A stretch of DNA of 64,000 nucleotides from the NCBI GenBank assembly GCA_026182355.1, contig JAPFBL010000368.1:186001-250000 (forward strand), read 5' to 3'. A program made the translations under genes and the position numbers. Positions 43,970 to 54,689 of the stretch are shown here, one piece after another (position 1 is the stretch's first letter; each line of letters starts with the position of its first letter). Under the pieces are notes generated by a model. The model ran no database searches. It saw only the letters and a program-made list of their open reading frames with translations, and was not told the origin of the DNA. Origin of the DNA: Hermatobates lingyangjiaoensis (taxonomy: Eukaryota; Arthropoda; Insecta; Hemiptera; Hermatobatidae).

Positions 43970-44012
43970 GACTCTGACGAAGACCGCTTGTTACGGTTGA
44001 AAGATCTTAGTC
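43970..44012 (+). ncRNA. Hammerhead ribozyme-like motif behind the 43.4 kb Penelope-like ORF
   Basis: GACT, CTGACGA, extra A, GACCG-CTTGTTA-CGGTT, GAA, AGATCT, T, AGTC, with stem I GACT/AGTC. It starts 170 bases after the GIY-YIG stop in the same orientation and ties the widespread family A tails to a specific PLE lineage. Confidence 0.6.
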
Positions 44013-44274
44013 TTGTTTTCCCATTTCTTATTGTGGTTTGATCATTGATCTAATAATACATGAGTCATCACAGTGTGACAGAAGAATATAAATGTTTGAA
44101 GACCCTTTGATTGCTGGCTGTTAAAGAAAAAAAGCACTCACTAACTTTTTTCTATTCTAAAACCTTTTGAGTTCTTCTTAAAAGAGAATAAAGTGTTTAA
44201 TTTTAAGCTGCCAAAACTGAAACTCGTGACAAATGTTCTACTTTTCTAAAATTTTCCATTAATAATTATATTTA

Positions 44275-44525
44275 TTTTTTTACGTTTATCACGAGCTTTG
44301 CTAGTAGTTATTATGTCATATTTACTTATGATTAGAGAGGAAATGGAATACTAAGTCTATCACTCACACAACACGCTTCGACCACTTAGTGTTCATCCTC
44401 AGGTTACATCTCCTTATTGACAAGGATCACATCTCCTTGTGAAAAGCGTTGTGTAATTAATTCCAGGTGTGTGTAGAAGACTTAGCGTTTCTTTTCCTCT
44501 CTAATCATTGTTACGTTTGTTTTCA
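44275..44525 (-). repeat. Family B tail, sister of 42165-42420
   Basis: Minus core CTGAGGA (near 44396-44402), T, GAACACTAAGTGGTC, GAAGCGTG. GAA is followed by a palindrome broken by one change. Confidence 0.75.
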
Positions 44526-44629
44526 AAACCTTAACTTCTCAGCTTTTAACTTTATTACTATTTTTGCTATTTTTCCCTTAAAAAAATATGTTATATTAAT
44601 ATAGTTGAAATTAATATAATTTAAAAATC

Positions 44630-45060
44630 ACGAGCTATGGGAAAATGCATTGTATGGTATTTACTCATGATTAGAAAAATGAGAAGAAACACTAACTCTC
44701 CACACAAACGATGTCATCCAACATCGACGCGTTTCAAACACTCTGTGTTCATCGTCAGGTTATATCTAAAATATATAATTTGAATAAAAATGTGAAATTG
44801 AATACAGAAAAAGAAACAAAATAGAAACCAAAATAAGTTACATACAAACTTAAAAGAGCCAGGTTGCGTATACATACTCAGGCTTGGATGTAAGTCGTTT
44901 TAGTTTAAATTTTGGTTCTTTTTCTGTATTTCTTTTGACGTTATTACTGAATTTGTATATTGTATATGTAACCTGGCGATGAACAGGAAGTGTTCGAAAC
45001 GCGTCGACGTTTGATAAAATCTTTTGTGTGGAGACTTAGGGTTTCTTCCCTATATTCCAA
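44630..45060. repeat. Family B tail pair, head to head
   Basis: Minus core near 44727-44765 (CTGACGA, T, GAACACAGAGTGTTT, GAA, ACGCGT, C) and plus core near 44973-45005 (CTGGCGA, T, GAACAGGAAGTGTTC, GAA, ACGCGT, C). The outer arms (CACTAACTCTCCACACAAAC and TTTTGTGTGGAGACTTAGGG) also pair. Confidence 0.8.
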
Positions 45061-45078
45061 CAATTTAATAATCAATTT

Positions 45079-45168
45079 ACATACATACATGACTTTTTAA
45101 ATCTATACATACATGACTTTTTAAATCCATACATACATGACTTTTTAAATCCATACATACATATAAAC
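45079..45168. repeat. Minisatellite, 24-base unit, about 3.5 copies
   Basis: ATACATACATGACTTTTTAA followed by ATC(T/C), repeated with almost no change. Confidence 0.95.
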
Positions 45169-45936
45169 TTCACTTTTGAGTATGAAGTAAACATCACATT
45201 ATTTCCATTTAATGATGTAGACTTCAATTAGAATCTATTTGAAAAACAAAGAAAAAATATAAATAAAAAAACTGATCATGATTTATTATTCAAAATAATA
45301 CTTACATTAAAATAAGTTATCTTAACTTCAAACCTGACTCATTGAATATTCAATAGTGGAGAATAGGATATAGAAAAGTCAGTAGTTATTCCGAATGTAC
45401 CTTACAGCCTAATCAAAACTTTTCAATAATCTGTAGTTTTAATCAATGCAAATATATTTCTTCGTGAACGTGCAAAAAATAACAAATAGTTGTCGAAGAC
45501 TTGTTACCTTACCGATAACAATAATCCTTAGGGGAATTATTGATAAAAATTTATTCAAAGAGAACTTTATTTGATTAAAAATGTTAAAATGAAGATTAAT
45601 TTTTATAAATACGTCCTTGGACTTCAAAAGAGTTTTTCTTGCCACAAAATGTATTATCACTGAACCAATGTGAAAATACTTCATTAGTTTCATAGTTTGT
45701 TATGATTCAGTTCTACTCTTATTTAATGGTTAACCAATATATATATTTTTTTTAGTCCAAATAATTTCAAATCATTACTTGAAATGAACGCAGTATATTT
45801 GAGAAACTATATTTATGTTTATAATATGTTACACATATATGTGGCTAACCAGTATATATGTTTTCTTCTTGTACCACTTGATCATTACTTAGAAATACTA
45901 TTATTTTATCTGATGTATGCTACACATCAAGTGGCT

Positions 45937-46035
45937 GAGGGCCAGGGTAGCTCAGTGGTTAACGTAATCGCCTCTGAACTGGTAGGACCGGAGTTCGAAA
46001 TCCACCTGGCCCTCGATTTATTCATCTGGGAGGTA
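45937..46035 (+). mobile_element. SINE head, split copy
   Basis: GGCCAGGGTAGCTCAGTGGT, GGAGTTCGAAATCCACCTGG, CCCTCGATTTATTCATCTGG, GAGGT. The SINE resumes at 46366 (GGAGGTGAATTCATCTGAGT), so about 330 bases interrupt it; the inserted part holds CACATAAACACGTGAAA, the end of a family A tail. Confidence 0.85.
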
Positions 46036-46365
46036 ATGTTCCCTCTAAATTTTCATGCATATGAACACACACACAAGCTGTCTGAGGAGACTAGGGACCA
46101 CAGTAAGTGATATATATATAACGATAAAAATATTTCACATAAACACGTGAAAAAAGAGCATTTCACGATTGTACTAAATTGATAACAGAAGAAGAATGGT
46201 GTATTTTACTTTTCAAAATGATACTTCATTTTTTTCAAAGGTTAGAAAAATTTTGTGGTGACTGTATATTGACTTTTTTGGTGCGCTGGATTAGTTTTGT
46301 TGTGCGTAGAGCATGTGCGAACAGTGCGCTATTGCGAATGCGCACGGCTTACAGGGTACGTTGCT

Positions 46366-46515
46366 GGGAGGTGAATTCATCTGAGTATATTGTACCTTGG
46401 AGAGAAGGTTAAAATGACGTTCCCGAGTCTGTACAATGTCAGGTACTTATTAAAGATCCCGTTACTCTAAAGACACTTGAGTTAAGCAAAATATAAGACC
46501 CACAATGTAGAATCA
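46366..46515 (+). mobile_element. SINE body, second part of the split copy
   Basis: GGAGGTGAATTCATCTGAGT, GAGAAGGTTAAAATGACGTT, AGGTACTTATTAAAGATCCC, CTTGAGTTAAGCAAAATATA, ACAATGTAGAATCA. The 3' end is lost after 46515. Confidence 0.8.
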
Positions 46516-47620
46516 ACAGGTAGTGTGGCTCGCCATAAAATAGGTGCTAAATAATAAATGATTCACAATTTCTCCTAGAACATAACTAAAAGTTTGGGCG
46601 TTGTTGAAAATTAAGTAAGCTTCTCCTGTTGATAATTTTTAGTCATTTTGTAAGTAGTTTCTGCCCATATTCTGTCGGTTGTCACAATATTTATAGATAA
46701 GGTCGTTCTCCACTCCAAGTTGTTATTTTAGTCGTCTGAAAGTAGTCGTGAACCATGCTTTGACTGAAATCTGTCACCGCCTTGTTGCCTTGGTAAATTA
46801 TTCGGCAAACTTCCCTGCTTATTTATCATCTCTTCCTCAGCTAAACTATACAGAAATGTAACCCTATTGTTTGCACATGCAAATTTAACAGTGACTAGTT
46901 GCAAGTGGTTTAGATTTCAGAACATTAAAGTTTTAATTATTCATTTCAGAATAACGAAATCTGGCTAAAATAACAGAATTTAAAATTTATTGATTAAAAC
47001 TCTTTCAGGGTTTTTTTTTAGATACCTCGCTCACAGTCTTCCACATACAAGCGCACACACTAATGCACTAACACATGCACACTTGCATGTGAAGATTATT
47101 TCAATCGACTCAGTGGGTCACAACATGTACTATATTTAATACAAATACACTTTTATCATTTATATATATTTTATATTGAAAGGAAATGAAAGTATAAAGC
47201 GTAAAATAAATCTCAATTATAAATATTATAACTTATATAAGAAGAAAAATTTAAAAAAATTTGTTACTTTATAAATAAATTAAGAATAATGGGAGAAGTT
47301 AACAAATTTGACGCATAATGCACTGACGTCAAATGTATCACTAAACTGGCCTCCTGTATATTTATGATAGAATAATTTATAAATGTATGAAATACCATCG
47401 GTTATAAATCGTTCACGTGCTCGCAAAATTGTCAACCCAATCTTATATTCCACACGTGCTACCTCTGCGGTAATGAATTAAATAAATGTTTATATTATTA
47501 AAGTTTCCTGAGCCCAACAATGTACATATACATAATAATAATAATAATATTACCGTTAACTATATATAGATTCAATGTACATAAAGAAACATGGACAAAT
47601 TAAAAGCACACACTTACAGT

Positions 47621-47651
47621 CTCTAATTTTCGGTTGAACCGTCTTCAGGAG
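47621..47651 (-). ncRNA. Hammerhead ribozyme-like motif, family C
   Basis: CTC (47649-47651 on the minus strand), CTGAAGA, extra C, GGT-TCA-ACC, GAA, AATT (palindrome), A, GAG (47621-47623). Stem I CTC/GAG. Stem II is only 3 bp. The same tail words (TTAGAGACTGTAA) are at 54.72 and 54.80 kb. Confidence 0.45.
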
Positions 47652-47755
47652 GGATAAGAGAGGGAAACCAAGCGCACTAGTACAGAGACGGTTGGGTCTC
47701 CACCCAATGAACTGTATTTGTCCATTTCGGATCGTATTTTCATCGAAAAAGTAAT

Positions 47756-47800
<45 letters not shown>

Positions 47801-48030
47801 TAAAAATATTTCACATAAACACGTGAAATAACAATCAATGATCAAACCACAATATGAAATGGGAAAATAAGACTAAGATCTTTCAACCGTAACAAGCGGT
47901 CTTCATCACAGTCAAAAACCCAACTGAGTTGACGAAGACTGCTTATTACGGTTGAAAGATCTTAGTCTTGTTTTCCCATTTTCATATTGTGGTTTGATCA
48001 TTGATTATATATATATATATATATATATTA
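47756..48030. repeat. Head-to-head family A tail pair between (TA)n tracts
   Basis: (TA)n at 47756-47796, minus core 47871-47913, plus core about 47930-47967 (its CTGACGA reduced to TTGACGA), (TA)n at 48004-48028. Symmetric arms of about 90 bases. Confidence 0.85.
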
Positions 48031-48125
48031 CTAAATATAACAAACGGTCCACAAGGACTATAAAATGATTCGCGCTCCGTTCTTCGACGTGGGGAGATCT
48101 CTCTCACTTCGTCCTCTCTTTTAGT

Positions 48126-48165
48126 CTACTCCTGATGACGAACAACAGTTCGAAATATTGAATTC
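48126..48165 (+). ncRNA. Hammerhead ribozyme-like motif, family E
   Basis: CTACTC, CTGATGA (48132-48138), extra C, GAAC-AACA-GTTC (perfect 4 bp), GAA (48152-48154), ATAT, T, GAATTC. Stem I is weak (pairs at the first two positions and one further out). Confidence 0.45.
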
Positions 48166-48955
48166 TGTAAGTGTTCTTTTTATTCTTTTTTCTGTGTCGT
48201 GCTTTGTGTAATTTTTTAAGTTATATATATATATATAATATATAGGTGTGTTGTATAATCGGGATTTGGTCAATTCTCTAGGATAAAAAATGAAACTTTC
48301 GTTGTTGACGTTTTGATTTTCTTTAAAACCTATTTCATAGGCAGAAGTAAGAATTTTTTAACTAAGAAAATGATCTTTACATATATAAAATGTTTTTTAG
48401 AGGGTTCATATCTAAATTTAAAACATTTCTTTGAAAAAGAGTTTTTTTTTTTATTTTATTTGGTTAACTATGAAGCATATTTTGCTCATTTTTTACAGTT
48501 ACGTTCAAAGTGCGAGGTATTTTGCCAAAAATATAATCGTAATTTGAAAATAATTGAATTTAGTTTATGAAGCAGCATCATTTTGAAAAGAAAAAAATGA
48601 TTGTTGATAGAGGTGATGTGTAATTATTTAACTAAGGCTTTGAGAATGGATGGTGTTTTAACATGATGCGTATACTAAGACAATAACTGTTGAACTTGGG
48701 CATTTAAAAATAATGGTAAACGTAGGGTAATAAGGCTTAGCTGGCTGGTAAGAGGAAGCCTGACAAGGCAAGCCTCGCTAGGACAGTCATCAATGTTGAC
48801 CTTTATACCACCAGCGAAGACTCTAAGGAGGCTATGCATGCGTCTTCAATTTTCTTTGGGGATTTGGGGATATCAAGCATGAAACCGCTGTCCTTACCAT
48901 CAACAGATTATTATATAAACAATTTTATATATGATTCGGTTTTATATACGATATA

Positions 48956-49713
48956 CGAGGTGTGTAAATAAAGTAGTGAGACTGATTTTTTTTTAAATTT
49001 TCTATTCAAATATAATTACAATGTGATATGTCACCTTCAAAATAGTTCCCTTTGGAAGCCACACAGCGCTGGAGACGGTCCTTCCAATCATTGTAGCATT
49101 GCTGGAACTCGGATTCTGGAATGGCCTTCAGCTGGTCGGTTACAGCAGTTTGTATGTTTTGTAGTGTCCCGAAATGAGTTCCCTTGAGGTGATTTTTCAA
49201 TCTCGGGAAGAGGAAAAAGTCACAAGGACTCAAGTCTGGTGAATAAGGAGGCTGAAGCAACAGGAATGTTTTTACTGGCCAAAAACTCGTTTATTGAGAT
49301 GGCAGTGTGACAGGGCGCGTTGTCGTGATGCAACACCCACTTTCGTGGTTCGTCTTCAATCGACTCTCTTCCTTCTGAAAATTCCTTAAACCACCGAAAA
49401 ACCTGTGCCCTTGATAAAACACGTTCTCCATAGGCCTCCTGAAGTTTTTCAAAAGTTTCGGTTGCATTAGTCCAAGTCTGAAGCAAAATTTGATTGCACA
49501 CCGCTGCTCAACTTTGAGGGTCACTCATTTTAAATGCTCAAGAAAAAACCATTTCACGAAAACCAACGCTACGGACAAACAAATACTGGGCGAGTTCAGA
49601 TTCATACTGGAGGCGCATCACACGTGCACCTGACGCTACTCAAGGCCACGCGTCTCCAGCGTTGCCAATCGAAAGCGACGTTGCCAGTCTCACTACTTTA
49701 TTTACACACATCG
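48956..49713 (-). mobile_element. mariner transposon, differently deleted copy
   Basis: Terminal repeats CGAGGTGTGTAAATAAAGTA and TTTACACACATCG, with TA at both ends (48954-48955, 49714-49715). On the minus strand it encodes the N-terminal part to IEDEPR, then jumps to KWVLHHDNAPCHTAISINEF and continues (with a frame change after NIPVA) to YSPDLSPCDFFLFPRLKNHL. It keeps the second and third catalytic Asp, unlike the copy at 6093-7030, but lacks most of the central region with the first. 758 bases. Confidence 0.9.
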
Positions 49714-49715
49714 TA

Positions 49716-49911
49716 CAAACTGCTGTAACCGACCAGCTGAAGGCCATTCCAGAATCCGAGTTCCAGCAATGCTACAATGATGGAAGGACCGTCTCCAGCG
49801 CGTTGGCTTCCGAAGGGAACTATTTTGAAGGTGACAATATCACATTGTAATTATATTTGAATAGAAAATTTAAAAAAAAAATCAGTCTCACTACTTTATT
49901 TACACACCTCG
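49716..49911 (+). mobile_element. Short mariner derivative, about 196 bases
   Basis: Covers only the last part of the mariner (CAAACTGCTGTAACCGACCA through the 3' terminal repeat). It abuts the right end of the copy at 48956-49713, sharing its TA. Its 5' break is at the same base as in the copy at 13412-13614. Confidence 0.85.
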
Positions 49912-49997
49912 TATGATTCAATATGCTATACTACGTACAGCATGTTGTTTTACGATTGATATATATGACACGATTTACCATAAGATATATACAATAT

Positions 49998-50115
49998 AAT
50001 TTTCATTCAAATACACAGAAGCCTCTGCGTTAACGACTTTAAAGCTTGTCTGCTCCAAAATGGGAGCATACCAGCTTTAAAGAAGTTAACGCAGAGGCTT
50101 CTGTGTATTTTAATG
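49998..50115. repeat. Foldback with 40-base arms
   Basis: AATACACAGAAGCCTCTGCG with TTAACGACTTTAAAGC pairs with GCTTTAAAGAAGTTAACGCA, GAGGCTTCTGTGTATTT; between them TGTCTGCTCC/GGGAGCATACCA adds a second short stem. Confidence 0.9.
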
Positions 50116-50149
50116 AAACATGTTTACGTGACGATTAGCTGCCGTCATA

Positions 50150-51830
50150 CAAACAATATAATTTTATATACGTTATACATGAATTGATTTTAAATGTAGT
50201 ATATAAATACAACACTTAATTTTGTATACAATATATAGTATTCATTTTTATATATGTTGTAAAGCAGCTGATGCTTTCTTCCGTTTTATTCTTCTTTCAA
50301 TTTCGACTCCTTGTTTTATTTTATATTCTCTTCTTCGTGGAAGCATTCTTCGTTAATATATAAATTAACTGTTTCAAAAAAATATATAATGAATAACAAG
50401 TCAAAATAAGTTGCTCACACAATAAAAATAATCCACAATTGCAGTCTCCATGTGTGATAAAATAGTAACAGAAAGGCAGTGAAAATTACTAAAATACTTG
50501 TTAAAGCGTCACGGGAAAAATAAATGTTTTTTTTTATTGGGCTATTATACCTGGACCATCATCTAAACAACTTTTGGCAAGTCTTGTCGGGGGATTAGTT
50601 TAATTTTATTTTCTCCTTATGAAGGCTGTGCTGAAAATTACAAACATTAATTGTTTCTATTTCGTAAACATGCTTTTTTTTTTATTAAGGTAATAACTTT
50701 CTTAATTTGTCTTATTTATGGAGAACAATACAGTTTACCCATGCGAGTTTTGTAAAAATATCTACATAAACTAAATACAACTTTGATCTTGGCATGTTAA
50801 CAATATCTAAACATATTTCGTAGAATGTTTCATTGAAGGAAATTCTTGCATGTTTCCTTTACTGCTCTAAGAGAAATGTTTTTGTCAAATAGTCTTTATT
50901 GAGGGAACATTTTGACCTTTCTTTTTTTTTAGGATCAGAAACGGTTCCTTACAAAAGACTTTTACTACATATTTCCTTTTGTCAGGAAATTCATATTTCT
51001 GAATATTCTTTTGTCTGAAATATTCTTTTTTCTCAACTATTACTAATTTAAGTGGTTTTTATTAAATAAAGATAAAATAACGCTACACTATAAATGTCAC
51101 AAAAATTGAACGGTCCATAAGAATGTTTGATCTATGAAAAAAGGACATCGTCCCAGACTAAAGAAATCCTCTTTCCAATATATTTTTCACACCTATAGTC
51201 GTCAGTAGATGACATCTTTTTCTTCAGAAATGTTCTTTAGTTTCATGTTTTCAGTTTTTTGAATGTTGTTCAGTAAACGTCTTTCCCGAGGGAGTTTATG
51301 TTATCAAATGCTGTTTAGATTCCACGAGTAATAATAAAATTAATATAATATATCATACTTTAATAAATATATATGTTGTAAACTAGGAAAAACTTGAAAA
51401 AAACAAACACCTGAGTGAATACTGCACTAACTGTTACTAATATGCCTTTAATTCCAGTATACACATAATGAAAACATTACTACAGCCGTAAAATTAAAAT
51501 TCGGCTTTCATTAATTTATATAATTATTGTATAATGAATCCAATATAATAGCATAACTAAATAGAATTAATTAAATTAATTTAAATTAATTATTAATTAA
51601 TTAAATAGAATTAATAATAATGATTATATTATTAAAAATAATTTAATATACTAAAAATTATAATATACTAATTAAAATAATAATTAGTATTAAGAATTTG
51701 CCTGTATTTAACTCAGTATCTTTACTACTAATTTTTATTGTGTATATGGATACGGCAGGTTTTACTGTTAAATGGATTTTATAGTAACAGATCTAACAAT
51801 TCCAGAAGAATAAAATATCTTATTTAATTC
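50150..51830. other. No gene seen
   Basis: AT-rich intron; no repeat family was recognised except short AATTAA runs at 51560-51700. Confidence 0.5.
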
Positions 51831-51834
51831 TAAC

Positions 51835-52045
51835 GTAGTGCAATCAGTTATTATGTGGCATTTACTCATTGTAGGGTAAAAAGCTAATGACATAGTTTCC
51901 ACACATAAAAATTTATTCTATAAACAACGCGTTTTGAACACGTAGTGTTCTTCATCCACGTAGTGTAGAAGAAGACTATGTGTTCAAAATGCGTTGTTAT
52001 GTTTATATGTGGAGACTATTGTCATTAGCTTTTTACCGTACTATA
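51835..52045. repeat. Family B tail pair, compact
   Basis: AGGGTAAAAAGCTAATGACA on the left pairs with GTCATTAGCTTTTTACCGTA on the right; the cores (CAACGCGTTTTGAACACGTA and its complement, ending GTGTTCAAAATGCGTTGTTA) are separated by 20 bases and have lost CTGANGA, so both are dead. Confidence 0.75.
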
Positions 52046-52314
52046 AATTTATCTTATTTAATAAATTATCTTTCTCACTCAGTCTTTTATTGATATGCTA
52101 TAATAAGAATGTTTTAATCAAACTATATAATCAAAAATATTCGCTATTACGTTTTAATAGGAGGAATTAAAACGTAACAATTAACGAGAAATTAAAAAAC
52201 AAATTTAATCTTTAATGGAGTTTTTTTATGTGTTAAGAGCGAGACAGTTAAAATATTAATTTGTTAAATGTAAATGCAATAATATAATATTAACAACTTT
52301 TTTTTTTTGTTTAG

Positions 52315-52427
52315 ATATGCTTATCCAAAAATGAAAAGTCCGTCCATGTTTATCAGAGAAATGAACTCGGAAGGTGTGACTTTGGTGTACAGGAGTAAAC
52401 GAGATGGATTTAAGTATTACCTCTGCG
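52315..52427 (+). CDS. Gyc88E-like: Atypical soluble guanylate cyclase, HNOB-domain exon C (YxSxR motif)
   Basis: A 113-base exon encoding YAYPKMKSPSMFIREMNSEG followed by VTLVYRSKRDGFKYYLCG. YP.M..PS is the conserved turn after the heme-ligand helix, and YRSKR is the Y-x-S-x-R motif whose side chains bind the heme propionates. The tail SKRDGFKYY is closer to the Gyc88E class (YRSKRRGFVYY) than to beta-1 (YYSEREGLQDI), which is why I favour an atypical beta-like, oxygen-responsive cyclase; this is inferred from remembered family patterns. The acceptor is a long T tract ending TTTAG at 52314; the donor GTAATG starts at 52428 and the exon ends in phase 1. The remaining HNOB, HNOBA, coiled-coil and cyclase exons are not visible to 64000, so the next intron is at least 11.5 kb unless a very short exon escaped me. 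Confidence 0.9.
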
Positions 52428-52554
52428 GTAATGTATCTTGTTTCTTATTTTTTTAATAAGTGTTAATATGAGAATGTTACTAAAAGAAACGTGAGAACAA
52501 TCTCTGAATGATAGTGTACAACTAGTAATGAAGCTGGTAATGATGACACAATAA

Positions 52555-52603
<49 letters not shown>

Positions 52604-52788
52604 ATTTCACATAAACACGTGAAACAACAATCAATGATCAAACCACAATAAGAAATGGGAAAACAAGACTAAGATCTTTTTCAGTTGACTAAGATCTCAG
52701 TTGGGTTTTTGACTCTGACGAAGACCGCTTGTTACGGTTGAAAGATCTTAGTCTTGTTTTCCCATTTCTTATTGTGGTTTGATCATTG

Positions 52789-52815
<27 letters not shown>
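52555..52815. repeat. Head-to-head family A tail pair between (TA)n tracts
   Basis: (TA)n at 52558-52597, partial minus core ending at 52676 (GACTAAGATCTTT), plus core at 52711-52753 with all parts intact, (TA)n at 52787-52814. It starts only 130 bases after the donor of cyclase exon C. Confidence 0.85.
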
Positions 52816-52819
<4 letters not shown>

Positions 52820-52829
52820 CTAAAAATTA

Positions 52830-53050
52830 GAATAGAGGAAGAAACACTAAGTCTCTACACATTTGTGTAGAGAATACTTTGTGTTCATCCTAAGGTTACA
52901 TCTTCTGACTAATGCATAGGTAACCTGAAGATGAACACTAAGTTCGAAAGGCGTCGAAGTTGTATAAAATCTTTTGTTTGGTGACTTAGACTTCCCCTGT
53001 TCTAATTATGATCAAATACCACACAATAAATGCTTGGATAGCTCGTGGGG
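52830..53050 (+). repeat. Family B tails
   Basis: Partial minus copy (GAATACTTTGTGTTCATCCT) and plus copy with CTGAAGA (52924-52930), T, GAACACTAAGTTC, GAAAGGCG. Downstream words TTTTGTTTGGTGACTTAGAC, ATAAATGCTTGGATAGCTCG match the other family B copies. Confidence 0.7.
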
Positions 53051-53299
53051 GTATAAACCCATAGAGATCTGCTTTCAACTTTATTAAAGAACTCGTTATT
53101 TTACATATGTATAAGAAATAGATTCTAACATACCTAGGTAGCAATGGTTTCTAAAAAAATGCCAGTTAGTTCATCTTGATTTCTCGATTAAACTCATCAA
53201 ATGACATGTTTTCTTATTCAGCTTTCAGGTATATGTCAACAGATGTATACTATGGATACCAAATATCCAAATCCTGGGTGTATATAGTCAATAAGTACT

Positions 53300-53515
53300 A
53301 TAGTTAACAAGATTTCACATAAACACGTGAAATAACTATCAATGATCAAACCACAATATTAAAATGGGGGGGGGGGGGGGGGAGACTAAGATCTTTCAAA
53401 CACAACAAGCGGTCTTCGTGTTGGGTTTTGACTCTGACGAAGACCGATTGTTATATATGAAAGATCTTAGTCTTTTATTTTTCCCATTTCATATTATGGT
53501 TTGATCATTAAACAC
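53300..53515. repeat. Head-to-head family A tail pair with a poly-G tract
   Basis: Minus core from about 53384 (3' part only) and plus core 53430-53473. A run of about 17 G at 53366-53382 replaces the GGGAAAACAA of other copies. Confidence 0.8.
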
Positions 53516-53777
53516 TGTAGTATTTATGCTTTTGGAAATATTTTTAGTAACTTGACTGTACTCGTGTCATCCACACCTGACATCACTGGGACTTAGTAAA
53601 ACTGTTAAGCGGCTTTCTCTTCCACTTGACACTTCTCTGACGTCATAAATACTATTTCATCTTACAAATTGATTATTAACCAACAATAGAAACTAATAGT
53701 ATTTTAAACAGAATGAAAATGTAAGAGGCAAAAAAGAAAAGAAATCTTCAATAATGATAGTATCATTCTGTCTAAGG

Positions 53778-54192
53778 CAGGGGAGGGAAACTTTTTTTGG
53801 TGTAAAGGCCATTTTAGCACCGTCCACTTCCTCAAACGGCCACCACAAATGGATAAGCGAATTGTTATATAACAGTTGTATTATAAAATCCTTTAATCTA
53901 TCATTATATTACTCGATCAGTTCATCTAAAACTGTTTCGCGTTTTTCAAAAGAATAAGCAGTGTCCTCATAGGCCTCGTTTATTACCTTTGTTAACTCAG
54001 GAAAATGATTTTCTAAAGCTTAGAATTTTCAAGTAATGATTGATAAATAGTTTTCTTTCTAAATACCAGAATATTTTGTCTTTATTACTAGAATTGTAAT
54101 TCTTTATATTTTGAAACATTTTTATCAGCAAACCGCACTTCATGGTTCAAAAGGCCTCATGTGGCCTTTAGGCCGCAGGTTCCCCACGCCTG
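53778..54192. mobile_element. Non-autonomous hAT transposon, 415 bases
   Basis: Starts CAGGGGAGGGAAACTTTTTT and ends AGGTTCCCCACGCCTG. Perfect 8-bp target duplication GTCTAAGG at 53770-53777 and 54193-54200. Subterminal GGCC/CGGCC words. No transposase. The imperfect short terminal repeats and 8-bp duplication are diagnostic of hAT. Confidence 0.92.
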
Positions 54193-54244
54193 GTCTAAGG
54201 CTTACCAATGACACTCTTATCATAAAGAAACAGTTATAGTAATA

Positions 54245-54325
54245 GTAAGAAAATATGGAGACATAGACAGGAATCGAACCTCCATTCTGCTGTACTAAAG
54301 GCAAGCACGCTATCTGTTAGATTTA
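54245..54325 (-). repeat. tRNA-like fragment (reverse)
   Basis: ACAGGAATCGAACCTCCATT and GCAAGCACGCTATCTGTTAG look like the complement of a tRNA or tRNA-derived SINE head (T-loop GGTTCGATTCC, D-arm). It is not the SINE family found elsewhere here, and the acceptor stem could not be closed. Confidence 0.35.
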
Positions 54326-54689
54326 TTAGGATCTTTTAACGCTAATTTTAGTAGATTTTTAGTAGTAATGTTACTTTTTTCAAAAAAAAATGCATAGTAC
54401 ATGTATATATAATAATCTTAGGAACAAAATTGAAACTGTATCCTAATGCTGCTACTAGTACAGTAGCAGCATATATATATGATGTCTAAAAGAAGTAAGA
54501 AGCAAGAAAGAAGCAAAACAAGTGTCCTTCTTGCTTACTTTGTTTACTCTCTGATGACATAAAGTGAGCCCTAGTGCATTTAGTTCTTTTCTATTTTCTT
54601 TTTCCTTGTGGTTTAGTCTTTTTTATTCATTGCATTGCGTGTTGAACTGTGATTTTTCAGCATATATATATAGTTCAATATTGAAAAAA

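Larger units (their letters stand above)
43323..52314 (+). other. Intron of the guanylate cyclase gene (about 9.0 kb)
   Basis: Bounded by the GTATAA donor of exon B and the TTTAG acceptor of exon C, both phase 2. It holds a Penelope-like GIY-YIG fragment, several hammerhead-like tail pairs, a split SINE, two mariner derivatives and a foldback at 49998-50115. Confidence 0.85.
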
